A DNA stretch of 64,000 nucleotides, taken from Ochotona curzoniae. Its lineage: Eukaryota; Chordata; Mammalia; Lagomorpha; Ochotonidae. The stretch lies in NCBI RefSeq assembly GCF_017591425.1, contig NW_024465801.1:1-64000 (forward strand), written 5' to 3'. Shown here piece after piece: positions 57,601 to 64,000 of this stretch. The first letter of the stretch is position 1. Each line of letters starts with the position of its first letter. The notes beneath the pieces were generated by a model. It saw nothing but the letters and a program-made list of their open reading frames with translations. It was not told the origin of the DNA and searched no databases. The position numbers and the translations under genes are program-made.

Positions 57601-58492
57601 TACCTCTTAGCACTGCTTTGGCGGTGTCCCACAAGTTTTGGAATGTTGTATCAGAGTTTTCATTGGTTTCCATGAATTTTTTGATCTCATCTTTAATTTC
57701 TTCTCTGACCCATTGTTCGTTTAATAGCATATTGTTCAATTTCCAAGAGTGCCTATACTTCCTGGGGAGTTTTGAGTTGTTGATTTCCAGTTTCATCCCA
57801 TGGTGGTCTGAGAGGGTACATGGTATGATACTAATGTTTTGGAAGTTGTTTAGATTCGCTTTATGTCCTATCATGTGATCGATTCTGGAGAAGGTGCCAT
57901 GCACCGCTGAGAAGAATGTATAGTCTGTGGCCTTAGGATAAAAAGTTCTATATATGTCTACTAAGTCTAGTTGTTCTATTGTTTGTGTGAGCTCTGTTGT
58001 TTCTTTGTTGAGTTTTTGTTTCGTAGACCGGTCCATTGTTGTTAGAGGTGTGTTGAGATCGCCTACAAGAATTGTGCGGGTGTCTATGTCTTCCTTTAAG
58101 TCTGTAAGTAATTGCTTTACGTAACTAGGTGCATTAAGATTCGGTGCATAAACATTAATGATGGTGATTGCTTCTTGATGGATCATTCCTTTCACCAGTA
58201 TAAAATGGCCTTCCCTGTCTCTTTTGATGTTAGTTAGAATGAAATCTATTTCGTCTGAAATTAGGATAGCTACCCCAGCTTTTTTTTCTCGTCTATTGGC
58301 GTGAAATATCTTTTTCCATCCCTTCACTTTCAGTTTCTTTGCATCCTTTCTGGTTAGATGCGTTTCTTGTAGGCAACAGATGGTTGTGTCTTGTTTGATG
58401 ATCCATTCTATTAATCTCTGTCTTTTGATTGGTGAATTTAGACCATTTGTGTTGAGAGTTAAAATTGAGAGGTTGCAATTTTGCCCTGCCAT
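54679..58492 (-). pseudogene. L1 ORF2 (endonuclease / reverse transcriptase), one frameshift
   Basis: Length (~1271 codons) matches mammalian L1 ORF2. The ATG is at 58490-58492. The first 391 codons hold the APE-type endonuclease with N14, E43, Y115, D145, N147, D205, S228 and H230 all at the positions used in human L1. The frame then shifts in a run of ten A (minus strand, about 57341-57350); copy 1 has nine bases here, interrupted by CAAC. The second frame (54679-57330) is open for 883 codons to the stop. It has the RT core: SIDAEKAFD (D213 of this segment), [10 protein letters not shown] and YADD (313-316). A CX3CX7HX4C knuckle lies near its C-terminus. The second segment has no start codon of its own (57330 is GTG). 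The lesion may be real or a homopolymer base-call error. Confidence 0.95.
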
Positions 58493-58547
58493 GTGATTGT
58501 GTTGTGTGTGTGTTGTTGCCTATGTAGTTGTCTTGTTTGTGCAACTT

Positions 58548-59510
58548 TTAGTTTGGAGACCTTCTTATTTGCCAGCTTTGTTTGTGATTTGCCTCCTTTT
58601 TGTCCGGGACTAGTGCATTTCTAAGGAGACTTTGCAGAGCTGGTTTTGTGTAGACATATTCTTCTAGTTTTTCTTTGCTATTGAAGTATCTGATTTCGTT
58701 CTCATATACAAATGAGATCTTTGCTGGGTAGATTATTTTTGGTTGACAGTTGTTTTGTTTCAGGACTTGGAAGATCTTTGTCCATTCTCTCCTTGCTTGT
58801 AGGGTCTCTTCGGAGAAGTCAGCAGTGATTCTGATGGGTTTTCCCCTGTATGTGATCTTTTCTCTACTTCGTACTTGTCTCAGGATTCCTTCTTTGTCTT
58901 CATTGGAGTAGAACCTGAGCACCGTGTGTCTGGGTGAAGATCTCTTTGGATCATGTCTGTTGGGAGTTCTCTGTCCATCCTGTATGCGGGGTGGATTTGT
59001 GTTCCAAGTGTTTTGGAAGTTTTCCTGTATAATTTCATCAAGCACTGCTTGCATCCCAGATTCTCTTTCTACTCCCTCAGGGAGGCCGATGATCCGAATA
59101 TTCAGTTTTCTTAAGTAATCCTTCATCTCTTGCATCATTTTATTAGTTTTGCTGAGGTTTGTCTCCAGCTGTTTAATTCGCTGGGCACCTTCATTTTGTG
59201 TGTCTTCTGTTTCAGAGATCCTTTCCTCTGCCGCATTTATTCTGTTGATGAGGCTTTCAATTTTATTCTCTTGGGCATCCAGTTTGGTTTTGATTTGTTG
59301 TATTTCGGTGATTATGCGGTTCTGGTAGTCTTCCAGCTTTGTGTCCACGTCTCTTAGAAATTTTAGCATTATTTTCATCAATTCCTTTGCTGGTAACACT
59401 TCCATGTCTTCATCTCGCATCGCCGATATTGATAATGGCTTTTGGCCCATGTTTGGTGGGGTGCTGGCTCTTTCATCTGGAGCACAGCTCTTTCTGGTGG
59501 TTTTTCCCAT
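58548..59510 (-). CDS. L1 ORF1 protein, intact
   Basis: A continuous 320-codon frame from the ATG at 59508-59510, close to the usual L1 ORF1 length (338 in human). The product is the L1 RNA-binding, nucleic-acid chaperone protein that packages L1 RNA. Visible parts: a basic, disordered N-terminus (~1-50); a coiled coil of heptad-like KIESLINRINAAEERISETE text (~60-130) for trimer formation; the RRM beginning LRKLNIRIIGLPEGVERESG (~135); and the C-terminal domain with EGILRQVRSREKITYRGKPI and DFSEETLQARREW. Its stop lies 55 bp before the ORF2 start, so ORF2 would be reached by reinitiation as in other L1s. No frame damage is seen here, unlike copy 1. Confidence 0.95.
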   Translation of the reverse strand: MGKTTRKSCAPDERASTPPNMGQKPLSISAMRDEDMEVLPAKELMKIMLKFLRDVDTKLEDYQNRIITEIQQIKTKLDAQENKIESLINRINAAEERISETEDTQNEGAQRIKQLETNLSKTNKMMQEMKDYLRKLNIRIIGLPEGVERESGMQAVLDEIIQENFQNTWNTNPPRIQDGQRTPNRHDPKRSSPRHTVLRFYSNEDKEGILRQVRSREKITYRGKPIRITADFSEETLQARREWTKIFQVLKQNNCQPKIIYPAKISFVYENEIRYFNSKEKLEEYVYTKPALQSLLRNALVPDKKEANHKQSWQIRRSPN

Positions 59511-60911
59511 TGCGTTGGTGAATTCTGGTGGGGCAAATGAACCCGTGTGTTGAGGGGCTGTCAGGTGCTTTCCTGTAGAGATTGGAGCCTGCAGGCGTGG
59601 TGTTGCCGAGCGTGGTAATTTTCAAGGCACCGTTGGTGCGTTCTCAGGGCCCGGGGCTGTAGAGCACCACCTTGGGGGCCCAGTGGATTCCAGGCACACT
59701 CTGGGCACCTCTTCTACAGGTGTGACACCCCAGGGCGTGGAGGGATGGAGGCGCTCTCTGGGTGTGCCCCCTGCACGGGAATCCACAGGACTTAGAAGGT
59801 TTTATGTGCTTTCTCCCTGCGTTCTCCGTGTCAGGGACTGCAAGGTTTTTCAGAGCCCACCTGGTGCGTCTCCCACACACGGGACTGTGGGTGAGGCACT
59901 TTCCAGGCGTGGCTCTTGTGCAGTGAATCCACCACTCGTGGTGTGTGGGTGTTCAGAGCCCCTGCTCCTGTGTGGCTCTCTCACACCGGCCCTTAGCGGA
60001 GGAGTGGCCCAGGCGCCCTGTTATAATTTCATGGCAGGTTCACACCTTGTCAGTGTGGTGCAGGAGTTTTCAGAGCTCTCCTGGTGGGTCGCCCACGCTC
60101 AGAACTGCGGGGTGGGAGGCGAGGGGTGAGCAGTTCACCCTATGGGAGTGGTACCTGCGTGTCGGGGACACACAGCACTACACTTCCCAAATCTCAAAGC
60201 TCTCCTGAGACCTGACACCTGACACCTGACACCTGCGCTGTGGAGGCGGCTGCTGCAGGCGGGGCCGCCTAGTCCGCTCGGCGCAGCGACCAGGGTCTTC
60301 CTGATGTTCTCGTGCTTCCACCAGGCAGGATGTGGCGGACTCCAGATCCTCGCCAGCAGCCTCTGTGCACTGAGATGCACTGGCCCCCTCAGTGTAGGAA
60401 CATCCGAGGCGCCTTCCTGGGGCCCCCTCAGCCACCAACACCACTGTGCGTAGTTCCTAAGGCACAAACCCAACAGTTTCAGTCTGTCTGCCCCGCGTTC
60501 TCAGAGGCTGGAACCTCAGTAGTGGTCAAGGAATGCGGAGGCTGCCACGTCAACCCCCCCCCCGCTCACCAAACGTCCGGCCGCTGCAGTCTGCCTCCGC
60601 CTCCCGCCAGCGACGATCCGCCCGATCTCCCCGCCTCCGGGCTGTCCGCGTCTCCCGTCAGGCTGTTTTCAAAAGTGACTCAGCAGGTCTGGAGTGGGAT
60701 GTCGGTTTCTCTACCTTTGCCCTGCTCCGTTCTCACTGTTCTTCCGAGTTGTGTGGGTCTTTTTGGCTCCACACTGTCCTAGGGAGCCTCACGGACCTCT
60801 CCCTGCAATTCCCTGCTGTTCCTCTTTGCTGCTTCTATAACTTTCTATCCCTCTTTCTCTGGACGCTCCCTCACAGCCTTCCTCCTACGTCGGCCATCTT
60901 CTTTCCCCCCC
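59511..60911 (-). promoter_or_regulatory. L1 copy 2 5' UTR / internal promoter
   Basis: 1.4 kb, GC-rich, with the densest CpG near the far end (60570-60665). AAGATGGCCG (minus strand, 60891-60900), 12-21 bases from the 5' terminus, is the YY1-type initiator site of L1 promoters. A private 7-bp tandem ACCTGAC occurs about four times at 60210-60237. There are no mouse-type ~200 bp monomers. Confidence 0.85.
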
Positions 60912-60926
60912 GATTCAGTGAATTTC
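60912..60926. repeat. Target site duplication of L1 copy 2 (right)
   Basis: GATTCAGTGAATTTC, identical to 54212-54226. Confidence 0.97.
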
Positions 60927-63900
60927 GATCACAGAATAAAAGAATCATTAAACTGGAGTGAATGTCAACTGAGATTATTCAATGAGAAGATGAGTAACAA
61001 AAAATTTAATGAAGAAAAATGGACAGAAAAGAGCTTCACTGATGTGTTGAAAGCCATCATATTTCCCAAATATATGAAATGGCAGTTCATAATGTGACAT
61101 AAATAAACTATATCTCAATAATGAGATAAACCTAAATCTCCAAATTCAAAATTAAGTATCTACATATCCAAGAATCTCAAAATATTTTGAAATATATTTG
61201 CCATATCCAATGTTACAATCATGATACGCAATGTGTTTGAGAGCCAGCAGAAAGGAGTAACTTATCACATAGAAGATGTGTTATTTTTCCCTAGTAACTA
61301 TGGTAGCCAGATAACTAGACTAACATATTCAAATTAGTGAAAGAAAAATGTACCAACTAAAAATTCTATATTACTTAAAATTCCCTTAGGAGGAAAAGGA
61401 GAATTAAAGACATCCCAATATAAATAAAAACTGAAATCAGTTTTCAGTTTTCACTTCCTTAAAGAAATATTGGAGAGATTTGTTAAGGTTAACATGGAGA
61501 CATGAGAACGTCACTGGCATGCTAAGCAATGAATAAAGGTCATTCACGAAAACAGTTACGTAAGTCAGTGAAATATAGTTGTAAAAACACTAAGAATGTA
61601 GTTTTGCTTATAATTTATTTGAACAATAATTTATTTAAACTTCATTGATCAAGAACAGTACATTTGACAATGGACATACGACATTCATTGGTTCAATAGT
61701 AAAATATAAGAATAGATAAATGACAGCAATGACTTATAAAGAAAAATAAAATAAAGCAAGAATATCAAATAGATGACAAGATTTGTATATATTTGAGCTT
61801 CAGTTGGTTCAGATTCAAACTAGATTATTATAAATTTCTCAAATATGTCTTTTATGAGAATAACAAATTGGGTAGTCAGAAATAAGAGGAATCAAATGGT
61901 ATACTATAACATTTCTATTTAATAAAACTAACCCAGGCCCCCATTTCTAAAGTATTTCTTTCTATTCTGTGACTGCATTTGCCTGTGTTCAAGCTGGTCT
62001 TTCTGAATATATTGTTGTTTCCTTAAACTCCTAGAATCACATATATGATACAGGAGAAAGATGAGGAGCAGGATTAAAAAGATCTCCATTTGTTTTCCAT
62101 CATTATAGGATATTAGATCACTCCAGTAATAGCTACATCTCAGTGAGTGGCATTTTGATTACTTCTTTTCCCTGAGCAATGTTGCCAATACATTGTATTT
62201 GGCCATGTTTAATTTGCCCATGTTTGTGGAAGGACTAAGTCTGCTGAAGCACCTGGTGTGTGGTTATGTGATTATATGAAGGAGATTCCAAGATTACACA
62301 GAAAAATAATGTGAAAATAACGGTTGCTGTCAAACAATTTTGAACTCCATAAGGGTTTTCAAAAATTCATTGAAATGCATATAATGAAAAAATACTGGGT
62401 GTGAAAAATAACTTGGAAAAGCAGTTAGTAGTTTCCAGGGTGGAGTTTACTAAAGACAAAAGAACTAAGGAACAACCAATTATGTTTCCTTTTGTTTGAT
62501 TGATTGATTGCAAAATGATAGCTCATGTTGACACTTTCATTCATAACAGAATAATATTTTGAGAACACACTTAGTTAAAGATTATACACATAATAATGAT
62601 ACAACTATACTCATTTCAAAATTAATTGACTAGGTAATCCCAGATTCCAACAGCAAACTATTTACAATAATAGATGAAAATATTAGAAGACATTTTTATT
62701 TCAGTATCCCAACTCTAAAAAGACTTTCCCTTTCTTCTTAATTGTGCTAAAGACTTAAATCACATGTCCATAAAATATTGAGATGAAAAAATACTTTCTG
62801 TAAGAAACAAAAATTCAAAACTTTTAAATGATTATAGATAATGCAAAGGCCATTAAAAACTTTGGCTATATTCATATTTGCCCAAAGAACATTTAGAAGC
62901 AGCTGATTTTATTACCCCTGAAATGGGTTAGATAATTAATTTTGTATCCTACTGTGATTTGTTAATAGATGCTCAGGATTAAAAGGCATCAGACCTTATC
63001 CGCAGGAAATTAATTTGTACTCTGAGCAACCAGAAGTGAGGGAGATGTGAAATGGATGATGTTTCAGGAGCGGAATAAATGAGCTGTAATAACTTTGCAT
63101 AAATAAAACTATATAAGCCTTTCCTTGAGTTGTGTTTGTGAGTACCCGAGGCAGGTTTGCTCCTGTGGGAGGCCAAGGGCAAGAGAATGTTGGTTACATG
63201 TTCAATTTCATGGAGTGCCTCATATGCATCTTATGATGTGTCTGTTTTGTAAAAGAAAAAATACCCAGCAAAGGCCATCATTTAATACTGCTTCTGCCGG
63301 AGGAGCTGGGCTATAATTTCCAGCATCCTTCTCGATCCCCAGGTTGACCGAGGCCTTCACTAATACTACTTGGAGGGGAAGGCATAAGATATATTAAGAA
63401 ATAACACAGAGAATTATAAATATGTAATCCACAAGGTCTCATATACATTTTTATAAATTAACATTGCAATTTTTTAATTATTTTATTTAGTGTAATGTGA
63501 TATTTATTAATTCCTATGTGTCGTCACGTTCTTTTCCAGTCATTTCAAAGATGAATAGGTTTTGTTGTTGTTGTTGTTGTTGTTGTTATCTAATGTTCCT
63601 CCACTGTGTTATGGAAAACTAGAGTTTATTCCTCTAACTAGATATGTTTAACTACTGATTGTCTAAAACCTCCCTCTGTTGAAAAGTGTTATTATATAGG
63701 CTAAGTTTTATATGTAGTGTCACCTAGATTTTAAAAGCATTCATGAAAATCATGCTGTTAGGGAGGCTCCTAGTGGAGATGAAATCTCCACAATTATTGA
63801 AAAGAAACAAAAACATCACAAAATGAAACCAAACAGATAAACAATACTTACTGGCACCTTTCATCAAATCTATGTATCTTTACTTATAAATACTTTAAGC

Positions 63901-64000
63901 ACATTTCTTTTTCCAAGTTGGTGCTTACTCTAGCTGAAAATGAATGTACTAATTAAAATGTTAATTGTGAACTGATAACAGTGATAATAATAATAATAAT
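60927..64000. other. AT-rich unique sequence, possible old L1 remnant
   Basis: No gene. 61320-61560 loosely follows the order of ancient plus-strand L1 text (CCAACTAAAAATTCTATATT, GGAGAATTAAAGACATCCC), low confidence. 62850-63170 is non-repetitive with the TATA-like ATAAAACTATATAAGCC at about 63104. Simple repeats: (TTG)n 63562-63588 and (TAA)n 63983-64000 running off the window. Confidence 0.5.
63562..63588. repeat. (TTG)n microsatellite
   Basis: Nine perfect TTG units. Confidence 0.95.

Larger units (their letters stand above)
54227..60911 (-). mobile_element. LINE-1 retrotransposon, full length, nearly intact (copy 2)
   Basis: Complete 6.68 kb L1 in reverse orientation: poly(A) as T-run 54227-54241, 3' UTR, ORF2 54679-58492, 55-bp spacer, ORF1 58548-59510, and 5' UTR to a terminal run of seven G (60905-60911 as C). 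A perfect 15-bp target duplication brackets it. The clean duplication, long A-tail, complete 5' end and single coding lesion mark it as recent. It is collinear with the L1 at 344-7030. Confidence 0.98.

Overview
This window is mammalian intergenic DNA and reads as almost pure repeat archaeology. The recurring ~330 bp tRNA-derived SINE (5' GGGCCCGGCGC-like head, CCCATATGGG box, CT-rich end, AATAAATCTTT-A tail) is the lagomorph C-SINE type. From memory of those families the variant fits a pika (Ochotona) better than a rabbit; lagomorph is confident, pika moderate. I see no convincing protein-coding host gene. Almost every long open frame is either LINE-1 or a shadow frame through a SINE or simple repeat.

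Layout. 16-343: degenerate 14-bp tandem array at the window edge. 344-7030: near full-length L1 on the minus strand, broken in both ORFs. 7-16 kb: AT-rich unique DNA with SINEs, old L1 pieces, a U6 retropseudogene and a large (CTTT)n tract. 16.96-21.04 kb: two head-to-tail copies of a ~2 kb unclassified element with an internal ~57-bp degenerate repeat. A third copy lies inverted at 50.67-52.49 kb and a fourth, partial, at 29.8 kb. 22.6-26.6 kb: three tandem diverged copies of a ~1.44 kb unit. 26.65-29.2 kb: old L1. 32.28-32.99 kb: a GC-rich, CpG-rich promoter-like block with a 20-bp GC-box minisatellite. 33.5-54 kb: AT-rich DNA with many SINEs, several inserted into one another. 54,227-60,911: a second full-length minus-strand L1 with a perfect 15-bp target site duplication, an intact ORF1 and an ORF2 interrupted by one homopolymer frameshift. 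60.9-64 kb: mostly unique AT-rich DNA.

How parts work together. The L1s supply the reverse transcriptase and endonuclease that would have mobilised the SINEs and the U6 copy, whose target duplications and A-tails carry the L1 signature. All endonuclease active-site residues and the RT aspartates are still readable in the second L1. Two things look under-described. One is the dispersed repeat family with a ~57-bp internal array, which superficially resembles the SVA composite layout. The other is the ~1.44 kb tandem triplication. Neither could be matched to a named family from sequence alone.
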